In this document: one piece after another, positions 1 to 5,749 of the stretch | How the letters are laid out: each line of letters opens with the position of its first letter | Numbering within the stretch: position 1 is the stretch's first letter | Made by a program: the position numbers and the translations under genes | The notes under the pieces: generated by a model | Told to the model about the DNA's origin: nothing | The model's input: only the letters and a program-made list of their open reading frames with translations | Databases searched by the model: none | NCBI GenBank assembly: GCA_045658005.1 | Contig: JAZOUD010000097.1 | Coordinates: 1-8,370, forward strand | Direction: 5' to 3' | DNA length: 8,370 bases | From: UBA2862 sp045658005 | Lineage (GTDB): Bacteria; Bacillota; Clostridia; Christensenellales; Aristaeellaceae

Positions 1-32
1 AAGGCCCGGGGCGCATATGCGCCCCGGGCCTT
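1..32 (-). terminator. Hairpin terminator after the response regulator gene
   Basis: Positions 1-32 form a perfect palindrome: a 14-bp, very GC-rich stem around an ATAT loop. It begins 12 bases past the stop codon of the minus-strand response regulator, where an intrinsic terminator is expected. The T-tract on the minus strand would lie beyond the window edge, so it cannot be confirmed. The plus side has no T-run, which makes the minus strand the likelier direction. Confidence 0.75.
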
Positions 33-44
33 GCCATAAACCCG

Positions 45-740
45 TCAATTGTTGCCGGCAGTCATCTTGTAGCCGACGCCGCGGACGGTTTCGATCATGT
101 ACTGATCGTCGCCCAGCTTCTGGCGGATGTGGCGGATGTGCACGTCCACCGTGCGGGTTTCGCCGTAGAACTCGTAGCCCCAGATGTGATCCAGCAGGAA
201 ATCGCGGGTCAACACCTTGCCGGGGGTGGAGGCCAGCTGCTTGAGCAGCTCGAACTCCTTCAGTGTCAGTTGCAGCTTTTCCCCGTTGCGGAAGGCTTCG
301 TAGTTTTCCGGGTCAATGGTCAGGCTGCCGATCTTGATCAGGCCGGAACCGCTTCCCGCAGGGGTGGCGCGGCGCAGCAGCGCCTTTACGCGGGCGATCA
401 GCTCGCGCACGGAGAAGGGCTTGGTGATGTAGTCGTCGGCGCCCAGTTCAAGGCCCAGAATCTTATCCACCTCGGAATCCTTGGCTGTGAGCATGATGAT
501 TGGAATGGAAGCCGTCGTTGGCCCCGCTTTCAGCTGGCGGCATACCTCCGTGCCGTCCATATCCGGCAGCATCAGGTCGAGAAGTATCAGGGCGGGGGAT
601 TTGCTGACGGCCTGTTCCAAGCCCGCAGTTCCGCTGGTCGCCGTGACCGTGTCATAGCCGGAAGCCTCAAGGTTGAAAGATAGCAATTCCAATATGTTCT
701 GCTCGTCGTCTATACAGAGCACAAGGGGTTTGTTGGACAC
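45..740 (-). CDS. OmpR/PhoB-family response regulator
   Basis: DNA-binding response regulator of a two-component system, 231 residues from the chosen GTG start. The receiver domain (about 5-120) has the acidic pair D11/D12, phospho-acceptor D55 in LLDLMLPDMDG, T85 in MLTAKD and K107 in YITKPF, so all catalytic positions are present. The winged-helix domain (about 134-229) carries LTLKEFELLKQLA, TRTVDVHIRHIRQKL and ETVRGVGYK, typical of the PhoB/PhoP/WalR branch. An in-frame TTG at 779 would add 13 residues. GTG at 740 is preferred because AAGGAGGT sits 7 bases upstream and the predicted transcript starts near 784, too close to the TTG. No histidine kinase gene is adjacent within the window, and the strong palindrome downstream suggests a single-gene unit. 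Overall sequence resembles clostridial PhoB/PhoP regulators, but regulon identity is inference. Confidence 0.95.
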   Translation of the reverse strand: MSNKPLVLCIDDEQNILELLSFNLEASGYDTVTATSGTAGLEQAVSKSPALILLDLMLPDMDGTEVCRQLKAGPTTASIPIIMLTAKDSEVDKILGLELGADDYITKPFSVRELIARVKALLRRATPAGSGSGLIKIGSLTIDPENYEAFRNGEKLQLTLKEFELLKQLASTPGKVLTRDFLLDHIWGYEFYGETRTVDVHIRHIRQKLGDDQYMIETVRGVGYKMTAGNN

Positions 741-747
741 GTTGCAG

Positions 748-755
748 ACCTCCTT
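748..755 (-). promoter_or_regulatory. Shine-Dalgarno site that fixes the regulator start
   Basis: The minus strand reads AAGGAGGT here, a near-perfect anti-16S match, followed by 7 bases and GTG at 740. The site lies inside the longer TTG reading frame, which argues that translation begins at 740 rather than 779. Confidence 0.85.
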
Positions 756-790
756 ATCTTTGTATTCTTCCGTTTCCAATCTTCCCTTCT

Positions 791-819
791 ATCATACATT
801 ATTGTGCGGAAAAAAGCAA
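791..819 (-). promoter_or_regulatory. Predicted promoter of the response regulator gene
   Basis: On the minus strand a TATGAT -10 (791-796) lies 17 bases from TTGCTT (814-819), a weak -35. The predicted transcription start is near 784, giving a leader of about 44 bases to GTG 740. Two similar segments, GTGCGGAAAAAA at 804-815 and GTGCAGAAAAAA at 828-839, overlap and flank the -35. Confidence 0.55.
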
Positions 820-891
820 TAACATTAGTGCAGAAAAAAAGAAATTTTGTTGGATATATGGGTCTGCTACAGCTTTTTCACCCGAATGTAC

Positions 892-919
892 TTGACGATT
901 CGGCGATTTTCCATATAAT
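892..919 (+). promoter_or_regulatory. Sigma-A-type promoter of the partner-switch cluster
   Basis: TTGACG (892-897) and TATAAT (914-919) are separated by 16 bases, a close match to the housekeeping consensus. Transcription would start near 926. The -35 lies inside an inverted repeat, CCGAAT (882-887) and ATTCGG (898-903), which could be an operator. This promoter is divergent from that of the response regulator, about 70 bases apart. Confidence 0.75.
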
Positions 920-985
920 ATTATAAACAGGGTATGTAGAGTGGCGGACGGCACAGAGCACAGCGTGCGGATGGAGAAGTGTGAT

Positions 986-3415
986 ATGGTTTCGATGATC
1001 CTGAAAATGTCGGGCATGACAGTGCTGTATACGCTCTTGACGGTGCTGCTGTACAAGCGGACGTCGGATAAGCCCATGAACGCGCCCAGGAAGATCATCA
1101 TTGGGATAATCTTCGGCTTCTGCTCGGTGCTCTCGACCCACTTTGGCGTGGATTACAACCACATGATGGTGAATGTCCGGGACATCGGCCCGCTGGCGGC
1201 GGGGCTGTTCTTCCATCCGGTCTCGGGCATCATCGCCGGCCTGATCGGCGGTATCGAGCGCTACATCGCCGGCACCTACTGGGGCGTCGGCTCGTATACC
1301 ACCATCGCCTGCAGCGTATCCACCTGCCTGGCGGGCTTTGTGGCGGCGCTGACCCACATCTACGTCTTCAACCGGAATAAGCCCAACGGCATCTACGCCT
1401 TCTTCATCGGCGCGGTGATGGAGGTTTTCCACATGTATGCTGTCCTGATCACCCATCGCAACGACATGGAGATGGCCTTCTACGTGGTCAGGACCTGCGC
1501 GATCCCCATGATTACCTTCACCGGCCTGGGCATGGCTGCCAGTGCGATCGTGCTGGAAATCCTCAGCGGGGAGTGGAAGAACCCCCTGCGGCGCCGCAAG
1601 AGCGAGGAGATGCCCGTCACCCACAAGTTCGAGACATGGTTGTTCTTCGTGACGGCTTCGGTGCTGGTGATCAACTGGGGCTTTACCTTCCTGCTGCAGA
1701 CCCAGTCGGCCCGCCAGAGCGCCCGGTATACGCTGACGGACGCTTCGGAGGATATCGCCCAAAACTACTCGGGCATACGGCGGACCCAGGAGGGCATCGC
1801 CAACCTGTTGGAATCGCTGGTGCTGACAGACACCCGGGCCATCGCCCGCGCCATCAATGGGAGGGGCGGCGTCGAAACGGTGGACGCGTCCAACCTGGAA
1901 TCCTGGCGGGAACTGTATGGGCTGGAGAGCGTCTGCCTGGTTTCACAAAAGGGAGCGCTGCTGGCCAGCGCGGGAGAATCACCGCTTTACATGGGCTTGC
2001 TGGACAAGCTGGCTGATGGCGACGCGGATTATCAGACGGCACGGCTGTCCGCCAGCCGCGTGGTAGCGGGCGCGCGTTGCCGGGGTGCGTTGGTGCAGTG
2101 CGTGATCGACGAGGACGACATCTCCCGGACGCTGAACCAGTCGGGCCTGTACGACAGTCTCTCCAGGTTCCATGTGGGCAGCGCGGGCGGCTTTGACATC
2201 GTTTCCCCGGTGGGCTACAGCATCGGCGGGGATCACCGCAGCCAGATCCTGAATGAATGGAATGTCGCGGTCAAGCGCCTGAATGCGGGGGAGACGTTTT
2301 TTACCGAGGAGATGTTCAGTATCAAGTCCTTGTGCCGGGTGGAGCGACTGGAGGACGGAACGCTGTTGCTGGCGCACCTGCCGGAGAGCGAGGTCTACGC
2401 CAACCGCGACATGCAGGCCTATGAGACGGCGTTGGCGGATATACTGCTCTTTGCAGTGATCTACCTGCTGATTTCCGTGCTGGTGCGGCAGGTCGTGGTG
2501 AACAACATCCAGCGGGTCAACGCGTCGCTGGACAGGATCACCGGGGGCGACCTCAACGAGGTGGTCAACGTGCGCAGCGCCGCGGAATTCGCCTCGCTGT
2601 CCGACGACATCAACCATACCGTCAGCGTGCTGAAGGGCTACATCGCCGACGCGAAGAAGCGCATCGAGCAGGAGCTGGAATTTGCCAAGAGCATACAGGA
2701 CGCCGCCCTGCCCAAGCACTTCAAGTATCCCAGGGAGGACTTTGAGCTCTACGCGATGATGGACCCTGCCAAGGAAGTGGGCGGCGATTTCTACGATTTC
2801 TTCTTTGTCGACAACGACCACATGGGCCTCGTCATCGCTGATGTGTCAGGCAAGGGCATTCCCGCGGCCCTGTTCATGATGCGGGCCAAGACGGCAATGC
2901 GCAGCCTCGCGGAATCGGGCAGGGCACCCTCGGAGATCCTGTTCCGGGCGAACAACACGCTCTGTGACGGCAACGACGCCGAGATGTTCGTCACGGCCTG
3001 GATCGGCATCATCGATTTGAATACCGGCGAGATGCGCTGCGCCAACGCCGGCCACGAATACCCGATGGTCATGCGGGCCGGCGGCGAATACACCCTGTTC
3101 AAGGACAAGCACGGCCTGGCCCTGGGCGCCATGGAAGGCATGCGCTTTGCCGAGTACGAGATGAAGCTGGATCCCGGTGACCGCCTGTTCGTGTATACCG
3201 ACGGCGTTCCCGAGGCCATCAATGTCGATGAGCAGCAGTACGGCACGGATCGGTTGACCTGGAAGCTGAATACCCTGCGCAACGCGTCCATGCCTGAAAC
3301 GCTGCCCGCCGTGCGCCAGGATGTGGCGGACTTTGCCGGCAGCGCGGAACAGTTTGACGACATCACCATGCTGGGCTTTGCCTATTATGGCGCAGAGGGG
3401 AGGCAGGCGTCGTGA
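986..3415 (+). CDS. LytS-type membrane sensor fused to PP2C/SpoIIE phosphatase (RsbU-like)
   Basis: Membrane-anchored serine phosphatase predicted to dephosphorylate a STAS partner, 809 residues from ATG 986. Residues about 13-193 form a multi-helix 5TMR-LYT sensor with the family's NVRDIG segment and GLIGGIERY. A further helix (218-237), an extracytoplasmic region (about 238-484, Cache-like only by layout) and a helix (482-500) follow. HAMP covers about 501-553. A linker with EFAKSIQDAALPK, the RsbU hallmark, precedes the phosphatase (about 580-809). Its metal-binding acids are visible: D601 (GGDFYDF), D619 (ADVSGKG), D739 (YTDGVPEA) and D791/D792 (DDITM), so it should be active. ATG 986 is preceded by GGAGAAG at 6 bases. 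GTG 941, with a weak AGGG and only about 15 bases of leader, would add 15 hydrophilic residues and cannot be excluded. The stop overlaps the next start. The sensed signal is unknown. Confidence 0.93.
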   Translation: MVSMILKMSGMTVLYTLLTVLLYKRTSDKPMNAPRKIIIGIIFGFCSVLSTHFGVDYNHMMVNVRDIGPLAAGLFFHPVSGIIAGLIGGIERYIAGTYWGVGSYTTIACSVSTCLAGFVAALTHIYVFNRNKPNGIYAFFIGAVMEVFHMYAVLITHRNDMEMAFYVVRTCAIPMITFTGLGMAASAIVLEILSGEWKNPLRRRKSEEMPVTHKFETWLFFVTASVLVINWGFTFLLQTQSARQSARYTLTDASEDIAQNYSGIRRTQEGIANLLESLVLTDTRAIARAINGRGGVETVDASNLESWRELYGLESVCLVSQKGALLASAGESPLYMGLLDKLADGDADYQTARLSASRVVAGARCRGALVQCVIDEDDISRTLNQSGLYDSLSRFHVGSAGGFDIVSPVGYSIGGDHRSQILNEWNVAVKRLNAGETFFTEEMFSIKSLCRVERLEDGTLLLAHLPESEVYANRDMQAYETALADILLFAVIYLLISVLVRQVVVNNIQRVNASLDRITGGDLNEVVNVRSAAEFASLSDDINHTVSVLKGYIADAKKRIEQELEFAKSIQDAALPKHFKYPREDFELYAMMDPAKEVGGDFYDFFFVDNDHMGLVIADVSGKGIPAALFMMRAKTAMRSLAESGRAPSEILFRANNTLCDGNDAEMFVTAWIGIIDLNTGEMRCANAGHEYPMVMRAGGEYTLFKDKHGLALGAMEGMRFAEYEMKLDPGDRLFVYTDGVPEAINVDEQQYGTDRLTWKLNTLRNASMPETLPAVRQDVADFAGSAEQFDDITMLGFAYYGAEGRQAS

Positions 3416-3819
3416 AGGAGTGGACCTTTGAAGCGAGCATCGAACGCATAACCTGGCTGACCGAACAGGTCAATGGGTTGCTGGAGGGCTTGGATTGCCC
3501 ATCGAAGGAGCAGATGCAGATCGACGTGGCCATTGACGAGCTGCTGGCCAACATCGCCAACTATGCCTACGGGACCGGGAAAGGCGAGGTCACCGTGCGC
3601 TTCGATTTCGAGCCCGACAGCCGCACTGTAGCCCTGACGTTCATCGACAGCGGCATTCCCTACGATCCCCTGGCCAAGCCCGATCCGGACGTCACCCTCG
3701 CGGTGGAGAAGCGGAGCGTGGGCGGCCTGGGTATATTCCTGGTCAAGAAGACCATGGATGACATGACCTATGCCCGCCAGGATGGCCACAATGTGCTGAC
3801 CATCCGCAAGCGGATATAA
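3412..3819 (+). CDS. RsbW/SpoIIAB-like serine kinase (HATPase_c_2)
   Basis: Small GHKL-type ATPase of 135 residues, the usual size for anti-sigma serine kinases that phosphorylate a STAS antagonist. The N-box is seen in IDELLANIANYAYG (E43, N47), the G1 box in FIDSGIPYDP (D79, G81) and the G2 box in GGLGIFLVKK (G104, G105, G107), so the ATP site looks intact. The GTG start overlaps the upstream TGA by 4 bases and has GGGGAGG 8 bases ahead, inside the phosphatase gene, which points to translational coupling and matched amounts of kinase and phosphatase. By family it would bind and inhibit a partner, classically a sigma factor, and release it when the STAS protein is unphosphorylated. No sigma gene is present here, so the target is unknown. 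Confidence 0.92.
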   Translation: MKEWTFEASIERITWLTEQVNGLLEGLDCPSKEQMQIDVAIDELLANIANYAYGTGKGEVTVRFDFEPDSRTVALTFIDSGIPYDPLAKPDPDVTLAVEKRSVGGLGIFLVKKTMDDMTYARQDGHNVLTIRKRI

Positions 3820-3895
3820 GATGTAACTCTCTTCAGGTGCGTTTATTCCTGTAGCGTCGGCCCCGGGCTGTCGTTGCGATCTGACATAAGCGAAC

Positions 3896-3926
3896 CGGAC
3901 AGTTACCCAACCAATACAACTGGCCG
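3896..3926 (+). other. Inverted repeat in the spacer before the STAS gene
   Basis: The 134-base gap between the kinase and STAS genes has no T-run terminator and no convincing promoter. It does hold an interrupted inverted repeat, CGG-A-CAGTT (3896-3904) with AACTG-G-CCG (3918-3926), plus a tandem GGCCGAA pair at 3922-3935 just before the ribosome site. In the transcript this could be a stem-loop affecting stability or processing. The function is inferred only. Confidence 0.4.
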
Positions 3927-3953
3927 AAGGCCGAAGACAGGAGGTATTTTCAC

Positions 3954-4250
3954 ATGACCATCAACAAGCAGAAGGACGGAAGCGTTCTGACCATCGCTGT
4001 GCAGGGCCGTCTCGACACCACCACCGCTCCCGACCTGGAGAAAGAAATCAAGACCGGCCTCGATGGCGTCACCGAGCTGATCATGGACTTTGAGAAGCTG
4101 GATTACATCTCTTCCGCAGGCCTGCGCGTGCTGCTTTCCGCTCAGAAGGCGATGAGCAAGCAGGGCAGCATGAAGGTTATCCACGTCAGCGACCTGGTGA
4201 TGGAGGTCTTTGAGGTCACTGGCTTTACGGACATCCTGACCATCGAATAA
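3954..4250 (+). CDS. STAS-domain anti-anti-sigma factor (RsbV/SpoIIAA-like)
   Basis: A 98-residue single STAS domain, normal length for anti-sigma antagonists. The N-terminal strands contain VLTIAVQGRLDTTTAPDLE, and the phosphorylation loop is DYISSAGLRVLL. S54, the second serine, aligns with the phospho-serine of RsbV and SpoIIAA when the following glycine is matched. By family it is phosphorylated by the kinase encoded at 3412-3819, dephosphorylated by the membrane phosphatase at 986-3415, and in its unmodified form sequesters the kinase. AGGAGGT lies 8 bases before the ATG, a stronger and better placed site than that of the two upstream genes, so this protein may be made in excess. A strong terminator follows. 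It is probably co-transcribed with the upstream pair, but a separate promoter in the 134-base gap is not ruled out. Confidence 0.95.
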   Translation: MTINKQKDGSVLTIAVQGRLDTTTAPDLEKEIKTGLDGVTELIMDFEKLDYISSAGLRVLLSAQKAMSKQGSMKVIHVSDLVMEVFEVTGFTDILTIE

Positions 4251-4261
4251 GTCCAACAGGG

Positions 4262-4301
4262 AAAAATTGCCGCAGGTGGAGTATCCCCCGGCGGCTTTTT
4301 T
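4262..4301 (+). terminator. Intrinsic terminator of the partner-switch cluster
   Basis: The stem pairs GCCGC (4269-4273) with GCGGC (4291-4295), with inner GG/CC and GGA/TCC pairs around a GTA loop, followed by six Ts. An A-run at 4262-4266 mirrors the T-run and lengthens the stem. It begins 12 bases after the STAS stop and separates that gene from the channel gene 33 bases further on. Confidence 0.92.
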
Positions 4302-4333
4302 ATCATACGCTTTAGGATCAATGAGGCATACAG

Positions 4334-5191
4334 ATGAGTGAAGTCATGCAGTTTTTTCGCACCCATCCTACGCTTTGGGAATGGCTGAAGCTGATCGTGA
4401 TGGCCGTGGGAACCTTCATAGTGCTTTGGTTCGTGCTGCGCCTGGAGCGCAGGCTGGCCAGAAAGTGGCTGAACAACAAGGAGAACATCAACACGCGATT
4501 GGTGGAACGGCTGCTGCGCTTTGCGCTGATCATCGTGGCGGTGCAATGGGTGATGTTCTCCTCCAAAATCACCCAGCCCTTCGCCAAGGCGCTGTTCCAG
4601 GGCACCACGGTGCTGGCGGCCATCGCGGGCTTCGCGGCGCAGCCGGTGATTGCCGACCTGATCTGCGGGGTGATGCTGAGCTCCACGAAGCCCTTTGACA
4701 TGGGTGACCGCATCGAACTGGAGGACGGCACCTCCGGCATCGTGAAGGACATCACCCTGCGCCACGTGGTGCTGCAGGGCGTGGACACCATCGACCTGAT
4801 CATCCCCAACAGCAAGCTCAACGCCATGAAGCTCAGGAACATGAGCCGCGTGCGCGGGTTCCGGTCGATCCACTTCCGGTTCAAGGTGGCCTATCCCACC
4901 GACATCGAACGGGCCAGGGCGATCATTCAAAAGGCGGTGGAGGAAAGCCCCTATGCCGTGCCCGCCAAACCCGGCCCCGACGGCCCGGTTTATGGCCCGG
5001 TGTACTTCATGGAGTACGGCGACAGCGCCCTGGAGCTGAATACCACCGTCTATTACACCGCCTCGAACACCACCGAGCGCGTCAGGAGCGACATCAACAC
5101 CCGCGTCAAGCAGGCCCTCGAAGCCGCCGGCATCGAGATCCCGTATGAATACGTGAATGTGGTGGTCAGGGACGAGAATGGGAAAGTATAA
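4334..5191 (+). CDS. MscS-family small-conductance mechanosensitive channel
   Basis: Membrane channel expected to open under membrane tension and release solutes on hypo-osmotic shock; 285 residues, near the E. coli MscS length. Helices lie at about 15-36, 60-77 and 88-117. The third is the small-residue-rich pore helix (TTVLAAIAGFAAQPVIADLI). The soluble beta domain follows, with PFDMGDRIEL (120-129), GTSGIVKDI and the family signature IPNSKL (157-162). The C-terminal alpha/beta domain runs to about 280. ATG 4334 has GAGG 7 bases upstream. The gene starts only 33 bases after the terminator of the partner-switch cluster. TATCAT at 4301-4306 could be a -10 but lacks a good -35, so expression may depend partly on read-through. 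The neighbourhood hints at a membrane-stress theme, which is inference. Confidence 0.94.
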   Translation: MSEVMQFFRTHPTLWEWLKLIVMAVGTFIVLWFVLRLERRLARKWLNNKENINTRLVERLLRFALIIVAVQWVMFSSKITQPFAKALFQGTTVLAAIAGFAAQPVIADLICGVMLSSTKPFDMGDRIELEDGTSGIVKDITLRHVVLQGVDTIDLIIPNSKLNAMKLRNMSRVRGFRSIHFRFKVAYPTDIERARAIIQKAVEESPYAVPAKPGPDGPVYGPVYFMEYGDSALELNTTVYYTASNTTERVRSDINTRVKQALEAAGIEIPYEYVNVVVRDENGKV

Positions 5192-5198
5192 AACACAA

Positions 5199-5226
5199 CA
5201 GGCAGTCGTCCTTTGGCGACTGCCTG
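5199..5226. terminator. Hairpin between convergent genes
   Basis: A 10-bp stem, CAGGCAGTCG (5199-5208) with its complement at 5217-5226, and an 8-base loop sits between the stops of the channel gene and the minus-strand peptide gene. On the minus strand it is followed by TTGTGTTTT, a fair U-tract. The plus side has none, so it serves mainly the peptide gene and possibly both. Confidence 0.75.
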
Positions 5227-5232
5227 ATTACG

Positions 5233-5517
5233 TCACTTCCGCTTCAGTCCGACGATGGATGCGGCGATCCAGCCTGTGATGATCTTGCCCTTGCTCTTGA
5301 ACTTGATCTTGATCCAGTTGCGGTCGGTGCCGACGTCATAGACGGGGGTGCCGACGGTGTCCACCAGGGTGCCGTTCTTCAGCGAGGCGATGATCTTGCC
5401 GTTGCCGGGGGCGTTGCGGACGGCCGCGTTGTCCGCGGTGCCGGTATTCACGGTCGCTGTGCGGCCGCCGGTCACCTGTTCAAGCTCGTCCAGGTTCAGT
5501 TCCGTGAATTCAGCCAT
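5233..5517 (-). CDS. Double-glycine leader peptide with SH3b-like domain
   Basis: A 94-residue protein in two parts. Residues 1-18 (MAEFTELNLDELEQVTGG) match the bacteriocin-type double-glycine leader pattern, with alternating hydrophobic positions L7, L9, L12 and V15 before G17-G18. Such leaders are normally cut by a C39-peptidase ABC transporter during export. The predicted mature part (19-94, 76 residues) reads like a bacterial SH3 domain: AAVRNAPGNGKIIASLKNGT, then NWIKIKF and GWIAASIVGL, ending in basic LKRK. It has no cysteine, so disulfide or lanthionine cross-links are unlikely. SH3b domains often bind peptidoglycan peptides, so a secreted wall-binding factor or effector is plausible but unproven. 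AAAGGAGG lies 7 bases before the ATG. No transporter, modification or immunity gene is nearby. The leader call is strong, the SH3b call good, the role unknown. Confidence 0.85.
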   Translation of the reverse strand: MAEFTELNLDELEQVTGGRTATVNTGTADNAAVRNAPGNGKIIASLKNGTLVDTVGTPVYDVGTDRNWIKIKFKSKGKIITGWIAASIVGLKRK

Positions 5518-5551
5518 GATGATTCCTCCTTTGGGTCGCGCTCTGCATGCC

Positions 5552-5569
5552 GGACAGCGGGCGCTGTCC
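5552..5569 (-). promoter_or_regulatory. Hairpin in the leader of the SH3b peptide mRNA
   Basis: GGACAGC and GCTGTCC form a 7-bp perfect inverted repeat with a 4-base centre. It falls between the predicted transcription start (near 5577) and the ribosome site (5525-5532) of the peptide gene. It could stabilise the mRNA, act as an operator, or tune translation. Confidence 0.45.
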
Positions 5570-5583
5570 CTTTCGATGGCACA

Positions 5584-5616
5584 ATTATACCGGACGTACT
5601 GTCACAGAAGCGTCAC
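5584..5616 (-). promoter_or_regulatory. Predicted activator-dependent promoter of the SH3b peptide gene
   Basis: The minus strand has a perfect TATAAT -10 (5584-5589) but nothing close to TTGACA at normal spacing. In its place lies TGTGAC-N5-TGTGAC, spanning 5601-5617 and ending 11 bases upstream of the -10. An 11-bp-period repeat overlapping the -35 is typical of OmpR/PhoB-family activation. Each half matches WalR consensus TGTWAH at five of six positions. Read on the plus strand it is CTGTCAC-AGAA-GCGTCAC, like an E. coli Pho box but in the opposite orientation to transcription. Confidence 0.55.
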
Positions 5617-5689
5617 ACGCGCGCAGCGGCAGCCCGGAGGCCGACGCTGCAAGGCTTGCCAACGCGCGACGGGGCGTCGATAAACGTCT

Positions 5690-5716
5690 ACAGGGGCGGC
5701 GTCTCGCCGCCCCTGT
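5690..5716 (-). terminator. GC-rich hairpin after the transketolase gene
   Basis: A 12-bp near-uninterrupted stem (5690-5701 with 5705-5716) closes on a TCT loop, 34 bases past the transketolase stop. The minus strand continues TAGACGTTTATCG, only a weak U-tract, so termination efficiency is uncertain. It may instead be a dispersed palindromic repeat. Confidence 0.6.
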
Positions 5717-5749
5717 GATAGCGTTATGCGGTTAATGCCTCGCCGTTCT

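Noticed and set aside
799..1101. A 100-codon minus-strand frame across the divergent promoter region
   Set aside because: It covers both predicted promoters and is antisense to the sensor gene start; no good ribosome site was seen.
3842..3920. A separate promoter for the STAS gene
   Set aside because: TACAAC at 3915-3920 lacks a -35 at suitable spacing, and other TTG words lack a matching -10.
4277..4306. A promoter for the channel gene inside the terminator
   Set aside because: TATCAT is a fair -10 but TGGAGT is a poor -35 at 18 bases; too weak to list as a feature.
5547..5735. A 62-codon plus-strand frame between the peptide and transketolase genes
   Set aside because: No Shine-Dalgarno site, no recognisable domain, and it runs through the peptide promoter and the GC hairpin.
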